This document shows, one piece after another, positions 10,683 through 22,989 of a DNA stretch of 64,000 nt. A program made the translations under genes and the position numbers. The stretch comes from Anastrepha obliqua (taxonomy: Eukaryota > Arthropoda > Insecta > Diptera > Tephritidae), in contig NC_072896.1 in assembly GCF_027943255.1 (NCBI RefSeq), positions 3,038,001 through 3,102,000 of the forward strand. The letters run 5' to 3'. The notes under the pieces were generated by a model. The model worked only from the letters and a program-made list of their open reading frames with translations, had not been told where the DNA came from and did not search any database. Within the stretch, counting starts at the first letter, position 1; every line of letters begins with the position of its first letter.

Positions 10683-13078
10683 ATTTTTTTAATATTTACC
10701 CGTGCCCTCATCGCTTTGAAAATTACCAATGAATTCCTAAGGTGCAAAAGCACTTTTCCGTAAACTTGCAACAAAGTGTTTGCAGGTCGATATAATTAAG
10801 CTCTTCCTTAATTGCGCCATTCCTAAGTCTTTAATAAAAAAAAACTCAACCAGTATTTTTAGGTACCCTGAAAATTATCCAAAATAAAAAAAAAAAATGT
10901 TTGGGCTATCCTAATATTTACATAACCTGTTTGTTTCACATCAGGACCTCGGGCATGTGAGCCATACTCATAGCTACGTGTTTTTTCTGAACTGTAACTC
11001 TTTTAGTATTAACGTCAAATATATTGGACACATTTTTTGGTGTCCTTAATGCTACTTTTTTCGTACATAAGAGTATTTGTTGTTAAGAGATCAACTGTTT
11101 TCTGTTTTGCGCAATTCTATCATTTTTCTTTTCCGCGTTTCTTTAATTAAATTTTCTTTCTGTTGTCTGCGTAATTTATAAAGACCATAAAAGTCGATAA
11201 AATTTAATTTTTTTCATTGAATAGAGATACAATTTCTTATTATTCTTCATAGTTCACATATATATTTTTCGAAATTAATCATTTAAAATAATTTACAGTT
11301 CCAAGATAGTGCTCCAAGAACCCCGTTTATTGGTCAATTGCGCTCAAAGACAGAAAAAATCCGAACGAAATTTGTTACTTTTTGTTTTTTTTTTTTTGTT
11401 TTGTTGAGGTTATGGCATTATTCTGAAAATTATTCAAATGGATTAAAGCTGGGTAAACGTGAAAATAATTCTTTTTTCTTTTCCATGAAATGTGTTTCAG
11501 TAAAATTAATAGAGCTAATCAAGCAATGAAGTAACCAATATAGAAAAGATTACTTAGTTTTTTCGTCATCTCGGGTATTTGGAAGTTGAATAACGATAAA
11601 ACTAAACGTTTTTTAAAATTTTGGATTTTAGTTTTAAAATCAACGACACAAAATTAGTCGGCTTACAAAATTTCGGCTGTTTAACTCAACGGCTGATATT
11701 TTGTACTGGAGGAATTAATGTCTTCTATGTGATGTGCTTTTGAAAGTCTAATCAGAGCCCATGAAAAATTCAGAAAAAATAAAATCCCTGTTACACCTTT
11801 TCTACTCTTCATGAGTGGCAACATTAAAATTATAAATTTCGCGATAAAAAGCTGTAAATAAGTGTAGGTTTGCATTTTATCAATAATTTTATTCTAAGAA
11901 ATATCAGCTGAGTTAAATTTTTCCACTCAACAACGCTTCTGGCTGCTATTACCAACTATAATTATTGATCTCTCCGTGGCCACTGAGCCACTTCGCAGCT
12001 GCATGTGAAAAGCTATATTTTCGCGCTCATTTTGAGTCGCTACCGAGACGCGTTTAGTTATTCAGCCAAGTTGCGGATGAATTATTGCAATGTGCGTAAG
12101 CACTCAAGCTATTACCGCGAAGGCTAATCACTATGGTCAACTCCATGCCGGCACACCTGGACGGTTAGTTGCCAATTTGAGACGTTCAAGACCAGACCTA
12201 CGGATGGAAGTGGCAGTGGTGGCTTAGCGTTTTGGTAGTTGAAGGGCTTACAGAAAACGAGGCAAACATCGAAAGTGCGGATTTAAAAGCAAAAAAAAAA
12301 AAATATTATTTTATTGTTTAGCTGAGCATTAAACCAGTAAATTAATATCAAACGAAAACGTGGAGTGAAGATAAAGTAAATATTATTATAGTTAAAAACA
12401 TTTTTTGTTGTTTTGTTGAAAGTGAAATGTGACTTGAACGCAATGAATCACAATTACGTGCGCGCTTGTTGAAGCAGGTAGTACTCGTACGAGTAGAACT
12501 GCAGTGCAACATACGGCGAACACTTGGAGTTAAATCATTACACCGACAAAAATACATACGAATGTTGGGCTAATTACTTTTTTATCAAACATTTTTTATT
12601 TGGCTTATTTTTTGCACTTTAATTTATCGGTGAGTTGTTTTGTTGTTGTGAAAGCCAGTTGATTTGCATTTGAAATATGCATTTAATTTAATTAATTTGA
12701 GAAAGAATTAAAGATAAGTAGGTTTATTTACCCATAATGAACCGGCTTTTAAGTTTTGTTTCAATATTTTCAATTAATTCCTAATTTGTGTGAAATGGTG
12801 AGAATTAATATTATTTTTTTTTTATTTGCTGCAAGAGTGTCATGAACCCAAATAGAAAAAAAATCGAGAAAAACGGCCTCCAAATTTTTAGGCTTCTCCA
12901 AGGAAAAATAGAGACACATTTTCCCCTCATGAGATATGTTAAGTAATACCACGATGAATTTTGTACCAACGTAAAGGAAGAGGTCGTGGTTAGTTTTTTT
13001 TGGATTATGACGACCAAAATAATGACAGCTGACTATTAATTTGTTCAACATTTTTATAAAAGATATTTTGTACTTAGC
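10683..13078. other. Noncoding spacer, GC-richer block near 11.95-12.55 kb
   Basis: Mostly AT-rich with homopolymer runs and no supported gene. 11940-12560 is less AT-rich and looks single-copy (GTCGCTACCGAGACGCG, TTCAGCCAAGTTGCGG), which could be a promoter or 5' exon of a gene not visible here; this is a guess. Confidence 0.35.
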
Positions 13079-13364
13079 GGCCGCCGTAGCCGAATAGTTG
13101 GTGCGTGAGTACCACTCGGAAGGGCGCAGATTCGAGTTTCCGTGTATGAAAAACCAATTGATTTTTCTAACTGCGGTCTCGCTTTGGCAATGGCAAACCT
13201 CCGAGTGTATTGCTGCCTTGAAAAAACTCCCTATAAAAAATATATCTGCCATTCGGAGCCGGCTTAAAACTGTAGGTCCCTCCATTTGTGGAACAGCATC
13301 AAAATGCACGCCACCAATAAGAGGAGAAGCTTGGCCAAAAGTGTGTAAGCGCCAATTAAATATA
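13079..13364 (+). mobile_element. tRNA-derived SINE, near-complete copy
   Basis: Starts GGCCGCCGTAGCCGAATAG. A perfect A box TRGYNNARNNG (TAGCCGAATAG, 13087-13097) and a B box-like GATTCGAGTTT (13129-13139) lie 31 nt apart, as in tRNA-type Pol III promoters. The body includes GGCAATGGCAAACCTCCGAG and GTAGGTCCCTCCATTTGTGG and ends in a TA-rich tail. Related copies here: 19328, 20950, 40545, 46058, 49172 and 62704. The DD41D mariner has inserted in its tail. Confidence 0.85.
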
Positions 13365-13366
13365 TA

Positions 13367-14220
13367 CAGGGTGGGCCATATAGCGTTTGCTTTTTGAACC
13401 ACCTATTTTTTTGAGAATGGTAACACAAATGACATGTCAAATGTGTTCACAATTTACTTAAAGGTTTGACATTAACGAAATGGGACGCTATACGCTTGAA
13501 CAAAATTGGGAAATATTGAAAACCTATTTGCAAAGTGGTGAGTCTTCTTCTTCTTTTCTGATTTTCATATCGGTGGCTACGTCAATAAGCAAAATTGTCG
13601 GATTTGGGGCTCAGAAAATCCACACGTTACTGTAGAGAAGCAAATGCATCCACAACGAGTCACTGTTTGGTGCGGTTTTTGGTCTGGCGGCATCATCGGG
13701 CCATTTTTTTTCGAAAATGAGCATGCTCAAAGAGTTGTTTCCAAAAATTGAAGAGGATGACATGGACGATATCTGGTTTCAACAGGACGGTGCAACTTGT
13801 CACACTGCCAAAGTTACACTCGAACTTTTAGCTACCGTTTTTGAAAACCGAATAATCAGCCGAAATCCCGATATGAATTGGCCGCCTCGGAGCTGTGATT
13901 TAAGCCCGTTGGACTATTTTTTGTGGGGAGCCATTAAGGACAAATGCTATGCGAACCATCCGGACACGATTGATGCTTTAAAACACGAAATCGAAGTTGC
14001 CATTCATGAAATTGGAGCCCAAACAATCTAAAATGTGCCTAAAAATTGGGTTGATCGAATGGCCTACTGTAAAGCCAGTTGTGGCAGTCATTTGAACGAT
14101 ATTATCTTTCATTCATAAATGACAATGTTCAATCTTCAAAATAAAAAAAAAGTTTGAAATAATATTGATTAGTTTTTTTTTATAGCCGATTCAAAAAGCA
14201 AATTTTACATGCCCACCCTA
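13367..14220 (+). mobile_element. DD41D (rosa-like) mariner, internally deleted
   Basis: Inverted termini CAGGGTGGGC and its near complement, with TA duplications at 13365-13366 and 14221-14222. The reading frame starts near 13481 (MGRYTLEQNWEILKTYF), breaks after about 20 codons through an internal deletion near 13545, and resumes with [14 protein letters not shown]. The open frame 13717-14031 has FQQDGATCHTA and SCDLSPLDYFLWG; I count 41 residues between the two Asp, the DD41D spacing of the rosa group. The first catalytic Asp region and most of the DNA-binding domain are missing. Not autonomous. Confidence 0.8.
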
Positions 14221-14222
14221 TA

Positions 14223-14535
14223 TTTGGTAGAAGGGCTCTCAAAGCCGCCTGGCTATCTGAAAGTATGTAGATGTGAGTACCTCTCATTTTCCTGCTAAGG
14301 CATTCTCTCACACATATTTCAATGGCATGTATTTCTACCTAGAAGATTATTCCATTGAAATCGATTTTTTGAATTAAGGTCTGTTGATTCCAATCCTTAT
14401 TTTACTATCCTTTAACTTCGACCTATCAGAAAACCATATCTGGGAGTCAAGTTTGACCTACGTACGGACACCGTTCATTAACAAGAACTTAAAAGATGCT
14501 GAAGATAATGGGTTTAGATGATAGTCTAACGACTC
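14223..14535 (-). mobile_element. RNase H LINE fragment
   Basis: Closely matches 50925-51155 on the same strand (shared words GCTATCTGAAAGTATGTAGATGTGAGT and AAGGCATTCTCTCACACATATTTC), which encode the RNase H TDGS to SDSQAA part in the copy at 50246-51260. It directly abuts the mariner at 13367-14220. Confidence 0.75.
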
Positions 14536-15680
14536 TATGAAGATTAAGATTACGTCGAAAGTCTTCTAAGATCTTTGAGCGCCCTTTCATGTCCCCACTT
14601 TTTAGATCGGAGGTGCTCTTTTATGCCAATTAAAATGCGAAGCAGCGGTATGCCTAAGAGCACAACTAATGCGTCAGTTGGGCATGTTTTTATTGCTCTC
14701 CTTATACCAACACAACGAGACGGTACAATTTGTTGAATTCATTTACCGCCTTTCGTTGCATAACTTAAGGCTTCCATACAAGGGAAGCGTAAGTGATCAT
14801 GGGTCTAGAATTGTAGGGGATTCAGTTCCTAAGTTTTTCAAAAAAAGCCTTTTACAGGTAAATAACGCTCTTGAGGCTTTTGCAGCAACTTTCTCCAGAT
14901 GAGAGCCAAGATAGTTCACTTCTGTGGAAAGTTGATGAGTTGATTCATTTAGGACAGGACATTTAAGGTAGATGCTCCTTTACCTAGTAAATCAGACCAA
15001 TAAATTCTATTTTTAAAGATATCTCAACCATCTGACTTAATCGGGTGGCTACTTTTTCAGTTTACCGTCACATATGTACATACGCGGAAAATCGGCTAAA
15101 TTTTTTTAGATTAATAGATAAATAAATATATAAATATATAGATAAACATAAAACTCTAACTTAAAATATTACTGTAATATAGAATTCTTCATCGGAATAT
15201 ACTTTCTCAAACCGCTTAGAAACGACTCAAAACATTAGGAATAAAAAATGCATTCAGACCACAAAATTCTCACCACTGATACGGCGCCCTTGATGCAGTA
15301 TAAATATATATTTTACTCGCTCGTGAGGGCTCCACCTCACCTTATGATACTTAACTTTACTCAGTTATAAATTGACTACACACCGAGTTAGATCCTTGAC
15401 GTTGTGTCGGAACTCCTGTGGAGGTTTGTTTGTTTGAAACTCTTCTTTATTACTCAGCCAGATGATTTTAGGAATTCATATTTTATGAACATCTGGTAAA
15501 TGCACCAGAAGAGACCTTAAGCGAGAGAGAACGATGATAGACCCACCATCTACCACTACTTTTATACCATCCTGTATAAAACAATTGTGTCCTTAAATTG
15601 GATTCTTAGTCTAATTTTAATAGTAACTACTTCAAGGCCTTGCATGTTTCTTAAAAACTGAAATTAGCCTCCCACATCAT
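14536..15680. other. Noncoding spacer upstream of the second M2 gene
   Basis: 14540-14900 may continue the LINE fragment before it, but no motif is readable. 15050-15680 is AT-rich with an ATAAATATATAAATATATAG run. No gene seen. Confidence 0.35.
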
Positions 15681-15776
15681 TTCAGATACTTCCACGACAT
15701 TTTGGCATCATCTTTTCCACCGACAAAAAATATCTCGAAAGGGCTTGTGGAACACATCAAGCACATCATTAACAAT

Positions 15777-18331
15777 ATGAGGTCCCTAGTGCTGGTAACG
15801 CTTTTGGTAAGTAAATCAGTAAAAAAAACAAAAAAGCTCTTACATCACCTTTTACGAGTATTGCTATTTTCACATATTTTTCCTTATTTCTTTCCAAAAC
15901 TTCAATTCTCCAGCTCCAGTGCCAACTGCACCTCACCATCTCAGCAGAGAATTCCACTGCTGTTCTGGCCAAATTTCTAGCAAATGTCAATAAAAATTTA
16001 GCTGCACTCTACAACCGCGAGGTATTCGCCAATTGGCAGCTGGAGATAAAAGGACCAAATGATTTATACGCTCTACTGCAGTCAGAGCTGGCCAGTGACG
16101 AAATCATGAATTATATACAAAGTATAGCACCAAAATATGCCAAGTTTAAACGCCTAAAAATCGGCAATGACCAGCTACAACGCGAATTGGCGCAAATACC
16201 CGAAACCGGCTACGAAGCATTGCCGTCCACGGATCTCAAGTTGATGTACATTGTCACCACAAATATGGGCGATATTTATAAAAATACAAAACTCTGCGCT
16301 TTTCACGACCAACGCCAATGCAATTTGACCCTGATACCAGCGGTGCAGAATATTTTACATAACAGTAACAATGTTTCCGAGATCGAGTATTACTGGTTGG
16401 AATGGCGCCGGAAAACGGGCATGGCGGCGAAAGAGGATTTTATGAAGTTTGTGGAGCTGTATAGGAAAACGGCGCAGTTGAATGGTGAGCTGAATTAAGA
16501 AAAACCTGCTCCCGCTGCCTATAACTTAAGAATTCTCATACATATTTCCTTGTAGGTTTCCCAACACCGTCAGACTTTTGGTTCAAAGATCTTGAGGAGA
16601 ATAGCGCACAGGCTGTCAGCTTATTGAACCGTTTCATGCAACGTCTGCAACCACTTTTCCAACAGTTTCATGCCCATGTGCGCGGACAACTGCGTAAGCT
16701 GTATGGCGAAGAGCTGATACCGCGCGGCAAACCGTTTCCACAAAATCTAGCTGAGATCTTCATAGGCAACGCCTATCGTCGCGCCGATCCCGAATGGTAT
16801 ATAGAATTTCCTTACCCTGAAGTGGGCATGCCAAACATAACTGCCGGTCTGCTGCGCCGCGGTTTGGATAATGCCCAGCGTGTTTTCTGGAATGTCGCGG
16901 ACTACTTTCGCTCGCTGGGTATGCCGCAAATCGAAGAGTGAGTTTTTGAGGCATTTCCATAGTAGACAAGTTGAATATGCTTTGCTTTCAGCACATTTTG
17001 GATGCAGAACGTTCGTCCAAAGGCCGATTTAGACGACGAGAGTATGCGTTGCTGGCATAAAGCGTGGAAGTTCTACGGCACACAGCGCGTTAATTTCTCC
17101 TATTGTCCTTTGGTGGATGAGGAACGCTTCTTTAATATGTTCGAGGCACTCACCGACGTCTACTACTATCGCGCTTATGAACACCAGCCGACACTCTTTG
17201 CCGAAGAACCTTTTCCGCATTTCAGTGATGCTTTGGGAAAAATGTTCTCGTTGGCAGCCTCCTCGCCACGTTATTTGGAGAAGCTGAAGATTTTGGATCG
17301 TGGTTTAGTGTCTAAAGAATTGAGGATTAATCGACTTTATTGGCAGGTAAAACGAAATAAGGAAAATGGTTTGAAATTCTTATCGAAGTAATTAAAGAGA
17401 GAGCTTTGGTGAAATAATATAAAAAATCGACGGTGCAAATTCAATACTGAGTACTCGTTTGCTGCCCATAACTTTGTAAATCTTATCTGTGAAACTTAAA
17501 TGGTATCTGCGTTTTTTCTCTAAATTCCAGGGTCTTCGTACCATCTTTTTGTTGCCTGTATTTTACGTTTTGGACCGTTATAGGGTGGATGTGCTGGATG
17601 GGCGTCTAAAAATTTCCGACAACTGCGCCTATTGGCAGCTAACAAGCGATTTTACAGGCGCGGAACCACCAGTGAGTAGAAGTAATGCAGATTTTGACGC
17701 ACCAGCTAAACTACTGGTGGAAGTGGATGATCAATATACCAGGTGCGTGGATGAGAAGTAAAAAAAAGAGTGAATTTTATTGCTACTTTTTATGCCACTC
17801 ATTTATTACGCTTCCTATGGCACGTTTTAAATGAATCATTCTGCTAATTTCAGTCAAATAATGAGTACTGTGTTGCAATATCAACTCTACGAGCACTTCT
17901 GTGAAATATCTGGCCAATATAGACCGGATGATCACAATTACCCACTGGATTTATGTGATCTATCAAATCAACGTCAAATCGGGCCCTTAGTGATGTGAGT
18001 ATTTTGCTGAAAATTAATAAATTTGTATCCCATTATTTTCCGAAATTCTTTCAATCGAGGCAGGCAGGCGATGTCTCTGGGCTCATCCAAGTCCTATAAA
18101 GATATTCTGCAAATAATGACAAACGCATCAGAAATCAACATAGATGGTTTACTGACATACTATCAGCCTTTGTACGAGTGGCTGGTGGAGCAAAATCGCT
18201 TAGATGGTGTGGAAGTTGGTTGGGCGCCAACAAAAAGTAAGTTATCCATTGGGGAGACAATTAATAGTAAAATACTCAAAATTCGTTATATTTTATTTGC
18301 AGAGTGCAGTCCCGAAAATGACGTAGTGTAA
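15777..18331 (+). CDS. Ance-2: Catalytically dead ACE paralogue (peptidase M2 pseudoenzyme)
   Basis: Eight exons with the same order and phases as the gene at 4371: 15777-15806, 15914-16484, 16556-16937, 16992-17346, 17531-17742, 17854-17994, 18064-18236, 18303-18331; 1893 nt, 630 aa. Exons 6 and 7 have exactly the same lengths (141 and 173 nt), so the two genes are tandem duplicates. It starts with a hydrophobic signal peptide. The HELGH site is EALTD (residues 379-383), the third ligand is D407 instead of Glu, the ACE H353 position is W349, KYH is KLL (506-508), and Arg-Tyr of the chloride and catalytic pair is S517-Q518. At least six sequons predict heavy glycosylation. The frame is open and all splice sites are good, so this is a functional secreted pseudoenzyme rather than a pseudogene. 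Drosophila Ance-2 is also described as lacking active-site residues; the symbol is by inference. Confidence 0.82.
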
Positions 18332-18493
18332 TTTATTTAAGCCAAATGATAACACTTTGCTCAGAGGGTTAACGGGGCAAACGGCTAACTAAAAATGGTA
18401 GCATACTTTCAGGCGCGTCTGGTTGAATCGCGTTCGCACAGAGTGATTTGCCAATTTCGAAGTTAAACAAAATTTGTATATACTTGAAACAGA

Positions 18494-18499
18494 AATAAA
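18494..18499 (+). terminator. Polyadenylation signal AATAAA of the second M2 gene
   Basis: AATAAA lies about 163 nt after the stop codon and is followed by a CA/CATA microsatellite. A plausible cleavage signal for the gene at 15777-18331. Confidence 0.5.
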
Positions 18500-18963
18500 C
18501 ACACACACATGCATGCATACATACATACGCATTCAATAATTACGCGGTTTGATATCAATATATATGATTCTTAGGCTTCTTTGCTGCTTCTTTGCTTCTA
18601 CAACCTTACTCGCTAGCGGCGAATCTTGTTCGATAACTTTGTTGTTGCTTTCACATGCACATTTTTTCGTCAGGTGAGTAGAGCCCGGAGATAGAGAGCA
18701 GAGAAGTTTTTGCCACTTCCTTAGTTTTTGATAAGCAGTTGTTTGAATAAATCATAGCTTTTTTATGTCTTGTATTTATAAACTAAATTCTTCCAAATGC
18801 TAAGTAAGCAGACTGAAAAGAAATCTAAATATTTTCCGTTCGATTTGGTAAATGAGTGGCTAATACCAATGAAGGCCAAAAAGTTAGTAGATCGGCTGAA
18901 TCTTACTTTTTATATGAGGTTCCTTCAATTCCTACCTGGAGCATAGGGCGTCAAAACTATATA
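18500..18963. other. Noncoding spacer with CATA microsatellite
   Basis: (CA)n and (CATA)n at 18499-18535, then unremarkable sequence with no gene seen. Confidence 0.5.
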
Positions 18964-19181
18964 AAGGTGGGGCAAAAGTAATCACCCAATTTTGTTTTTG
19001 AATCATTTTTTTAATAAATAAAAAAAAATATTTTAATCTTTATTTAGACCTTTATGCGCTCCATTACTGGCCTGTTGATATACTGCAGCTGTCTAGTTCT
19101 CATGTGTTAAATATGATTGACGTACACTATTTGCAAAAAGTATAAATCTCCCGATAGAGTGATTAATTTTGCGCCACCTTG
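18964..19181 (+). mobile_element. Mariner-type MITE, 218 bp
   Basis: Inverted termini AAGGTGGGGCAAAAGTAATCAC at the left and GTGATTAATTTTGCGCCACCTT at the right, flanked by TA dinucleotides (18962-18963 and 19182-19183). No coding capacity. TA duplication and size fit a non-autonomous Tc1/mariner element. Confidence 0.7.
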
Positions 19182-19327
19182 TATATATTCATAGAGTGTA
19201 ATAAGCTATGGTGGTACACTCAACGCTGACTCTCGCGTGTGGGTTTTTGCCGGATGTGGTAACCATCCTGTGTGGAGATTTAGAAGGGTCGCTCCGATGT
19301 ATTCGTTTCCAAGATCCACTAAAGTGG

Positions 19328-19525
19328 TGGCCGCCGTAGCCGAATGTGTTTGTACGTCACTACCATTCGGTACTGCCCAGTTTAAAAATCTCGGGCAATA
19401 CCAAATTAGAAAAAATACTTTTTCTAATGGCGGTCATCCCTCGATAGTCAATGACAAACCTCCACGTGTATTTTTGCCTCGAAAAAGCCCCTCAAAAGAA
19501 AAAGCTGCCATTTTGAACGTAATTT
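19328..19525 (+). mobile_element. tRNA-derived SINE, 3' truncated copy
   Basis: Starts GTGGCCGCCGTAGCCGAATG with the A box and keeps TTTCTAATGGCGGTCATCCC and CAAACCTCCACGTGTATTTTTG of the body, then loses similarity after AAAGCTGCCATTTTGAACG. Confidence 0.75.
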
Positions 19526-20130
19526 TTCTCAAAATTTCAACAACAGAGACAAAGAAGAAGAATATTCCGATCTCCCAACCGTTTACCACGAAATTGGCGT
19601 TCTGCTACCCAACCACGATGAGATACGACTGTAACAGGACTGAAGCACAAAAAAGCTGGTGGAGTCAACGGGCTGCCGCCAGTTGAGTTATTGAAGAACG
19701 GCGGCTAGGAGAGTTTCGCAGACGGATTTCAAAATCGATACCAGTCCAAAATTATTTCAGTGCTTCATACCACCCATGGCATAATGAACAAATTATGGTT
19801 TTAGTTACTTAACCTCACTTTTGCGGCAGTTTTATCCTAGTCAGGAGTTTGAAGATATTGTGGTATTCGTACCACTTTTTAGGTGTTATTTTCGATTTGT
19901 AGTTTTGCTTAGTTATGTTAAATAAAAATTGTAGTGAAGTGAAGCTCGTTCGAAAAAAACTGTTCACGTCGAAAATATTCGAGCAGAATAAAAACATCTT
20001 GAAAGTGTGCATGAAAATAATATATAAAGCAATTCATTTAGAGAAATTTATTCCGGCTGTACGAAGTTTCAATGCGAAAGAAAAAGAGGTTTAAATTTAA
20101 CAGTAATGGTTTTGAGAGGTGTTCTTAAAA
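19526..20130. other. Noncoding spacer
   Basis: No coding motif or repeat recognised; the open frame at 19237-19686 is mostly SINE sequence. Confidence 0.4.
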
Positions 20131-20132
20131 GG

Positions 20133-20872
20133 TTATATACCTTATGTTGGACTAAAAAATTGAAAATTTATTTATGGCATATTCTAAAAGTACATCCTCT
20201 TAAAAATATAAATTCAAAAAGTCATAGGGATCGGAGCACTAGAATGAAAGTTACAGACTGTGGAAGCGCGCGACATTATCCATAAATGAAATGCACCCAA
20301 AACTTTAGACGCGATTTTCTCGAAGTCGTGTTTTTTGAAAATTACCCTCGCGGTGATCATTATTTACCAAAAAATACAATATTTGACCAATTTGCATACA
20401 TTTTTTTTTAAATTAATCGAGGTTACAACCTCGTGAATCTGAATAGTTCAATTTTTATAAATATTTGCATAGTTTGCTGGCATTAATTTTTTTTTTTCAA
20501 CCCCTCAAAAATCGTGTTTTTGCTGCAAAGCGGTTTTCATATCGAGAAAATTTTTTTTTTGGGTAAATAAACCGTTCAGATTCACTAAAAAACATTTTTC
20601 TACAATAACCATTTAATTTTTTTGATTGCAGTTGAGCTGCTTATGCGCTACAGTGATCGCCGCAATCTTCTTTTAAAAAACGTCCTTTCGGGGGAGTGGC
20701 GATATCAACAATAAATAATAATATTTTTTAAAATAAAAACACCAAAATGTATTCTTCGAGAGTTACCCTTTCAGTATGATATATGCCTGATTTGAATAAA
20801 ATTTCTAAAACCTATTTAAAAAAAATTATGACAATCATCCATTTTTTCGGGCTCACAAGGTATATAGCCACT
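20133..20872. mobile_element. Unclassified TIR element
   Basis: Ends GGTTATATACCTTATG (left) and CACAAGGTATATAGCC (right, complementary with three mismatches). The interior is A/T-rich with GACGCGATTTTCTCGAAGTCG and no coding sequence. The style resembles the element at 33472-34545, which shares a CGCGTCTAAAGT word in the opposite sense. Family unknown. Confidence 0.45.
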
Positions 20873-20949
20873 TAATGGGAGAAAATGGGCCTCAAACGTG
20901 TCAAAGTAGGTCACCTTAAAATCATTTCGAAATGGGAATGTAAAACTAA

Positions 20950-21193
20950 ATGGCTAAACACCTGAATGGATAGGTCCGTAACTACCTTTCAAAACCTCGG
21001 AGTTGAAACACCAAATGATAGAAAAACCTACTAATAGCGGTCACCCAACGGCAAGTAATCGCAGAACACCCAGTGTATTTCTGCGATGAAAAAACTCCTC
21101 ATAAAAACCATATATCGTTCGGTGGCGTCATAGAGAAGGAGGATTTCTACAAAACAACCAACAAAATATGTGAGCACTAATTATATATACAAG
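20950..21193 (+). mobile_element. tRNA-derived SINE, diverged copy
   Basis: The head is eroded (GGCTAAACACCTGAATGG), but the body words CTAATAGCGGTCACCC, CAGTGTATTTCTGCGATG and AAAAAACTCCTCATAAAAACC match the SINE family and it ends in ATTATATATACA. Confidence 0.65.
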
Positions 21194-21194
21194 G

Positions 21195-21700
21195 GAGGCT
21201 AAATTTCTTCCAGGCCGGGCACATTTTAGTAAAATTGAATTTGGGCCTAACCGGCTGTTAGTTTTTGGAATGAAACAAACTCATGGACAATGAGAGTTAC
21301 AGCTTGTGGATGTAGCTTTTTACATCTAAAGGATGTGGAGAGCATTGCATTTAGCAAATTTGCACCAGTTAAATAGTTGCTAAGACATTCTTGAGAGAGA
21401 GCAAAATGCATCTACATCTGTTTGAGATGATGACGTCATCAATGGTTAGGGGGAGGTCTTCAAACTTAATAGGGTAGTCGAGCTTAGAAGCACCGTCATC
21501 ACTTATGTAGACTCGTGTTGGACTCAATGTTTCAGCTGAAAAAATCCGTAAAGAGATTAGGGGCTTCTACAGAGAAATCTGCAGAGATTTCAGTATAAAA
21601 ACTGGCAAAGGAATGCTTGTACATGGAGTTCATGAATACATATTTTACATATATTCCTTCTTCTCTGATATTTTTCGGAGTGAGTGGAGTTTATACATAC
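21195..21700. other. Noncoding spacer
   Basis: No gene or repeat family recognised. Confidence 0.4.
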
Positions 21701-21710
21701 ATATATATAT

Positions 21711-22760
21711 ACAAGGTGAAGTCCAAAATAAACAAGACTGGCGTCATAAAAATGTTTTTGGGAGCGTTATCTTTTTAATGAGTTAGTGCGTTGGAAGTTA
21801 CATCCTTACATAGCTGACTTTCAGTGAAAGCTTGGTGACATTCGGTTCAGTGGAAGCGAAGTTATTGCGTCTAAAGTGTCAGTATGCCTGTGCCATCGGT
21901 GGAGAAATGAGTTTCGAACAAAGAGCTAATATCAAATTTTGTTTTAAAATCGGTAAAACGTTTAACGAAACACTTGAATTGAAGTTTATGGAGATGATTG
22001 CCTATTTCGTGCCAGAGTTCATGAGTGGTTTGCACGTTTCAGAGGTGGTTCAGTAATCACCGAAAACTCCATCAAAATTGTTCGTAAATTGATCAAAAAT
22101 GAATCGAAGTCATCGTTGAAATTCATGGAATCGGAGTTGAATATCTCCAAAACATGGATTTATCGCATTTTAACTGATCATTTGCGCTTACGAAAAGTCT
22201 GCGCACGTTTTATTCCGCACAAATAAACTGAGGACCAAAAATTGCTCAGAATTCAACATTCGAAAGGCCTCATTAGAGTGGCGAGAAAAGACGAGAACTT
22301 CCTTTGCAACATTGTAACTGGTGGTGAAACGTGGTGTTTCCAATATAAAACTAAAATTAAGCGTCAAAGTGCCGTCTGGAAGGCCCCAGACTAGCCACCA
22401 TCCTTAAAATCGCGCTTGGAAAAGTCAAAAATCAAATCGATGCTCATTTTTTTTTATGATTGCCAGGGAATTGTGCACAAGAAGTTCGTGCCAATGGGTC
22501 AAACCGTCAATGTAATTTTCTATATGAGCGTTTCATCGAATTCGTCCTGAATACCGCGAAGGAGGAAACTTACGCTTATTGCACTATCTCACCAATCTAC
22601 TATTGTGACTGACTTTTTGAATAGAAATCGTTTTTTAACCATCAGTCACTCCCCGTATTCGCTTGATATGGCTCACTGTGACTTCTACATATTCGGAAAA
22701 TTGCATTGCAAACTTACCAAACCACAACTTTAACTTCGACAAAATGGGTTCCATTAGTAT
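21711..22760 (+). pseudogene. Mariner pseudogene, near full length
   Basis: Starts ACAAGGTGAAGTCCAAAATA. The frame near 21907 opens with MSFEQRANIKFCFKIGKTFN, a mariner N-terminus, then continues through several frames: SKTWIYRILTDHLRLRKVCA, ENFLCNIVTGGETWCFQY, RQSAVWKAPD, GIVHKKFVPMGQ. The first catalytic Asp is Gly (TGGETW for TGDETW) and multiple stops and frameshifts interrupt it. Confidence 0.75.
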
Positions 22761-22989
22761 GAAGATCAGGTTAGTTTGGTACAGGAGTAAGTTCCTCTTT
22801 AAGTGATATGAATGTATTTTCTTGTTATCTGTTTGTTTGTTTCTACCGGGTTAGTAAGAAAACGATAGTAATAAGTATCACTATGCTATGGGGGAAATGG
22901 CAACTGATTTCCAAACGGAAGTTTTTGCATCCTGAAAGTAGCCGAATGGAGGACATAGAGCGGGAAACAGGCCACAAGGGCGAGAGCCA

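Noticed and set aside
13087..13139. A functional tRNA gene from A and B boxes
   Set aside because: No cloverleaf arms or anticodon loop fit, and multiple dispersed copies with a common body show that it is a SINE.
12770..13402. 210-codon minus-strand frame
   Set aside because: It overlaps the SINE on the opposite strand and has no recognisable domain; the length is chance.
15777..18331. Calling the second M2 gene a pseudogene
   Set aside because: All eight exons are in frame with good splice sites and a poly(A) signal; only catalytic residues are lost.
19237..19686. 149-codon plus-strand frame
   Set aside because: About half is SINE sequence; the remainder has no motif.
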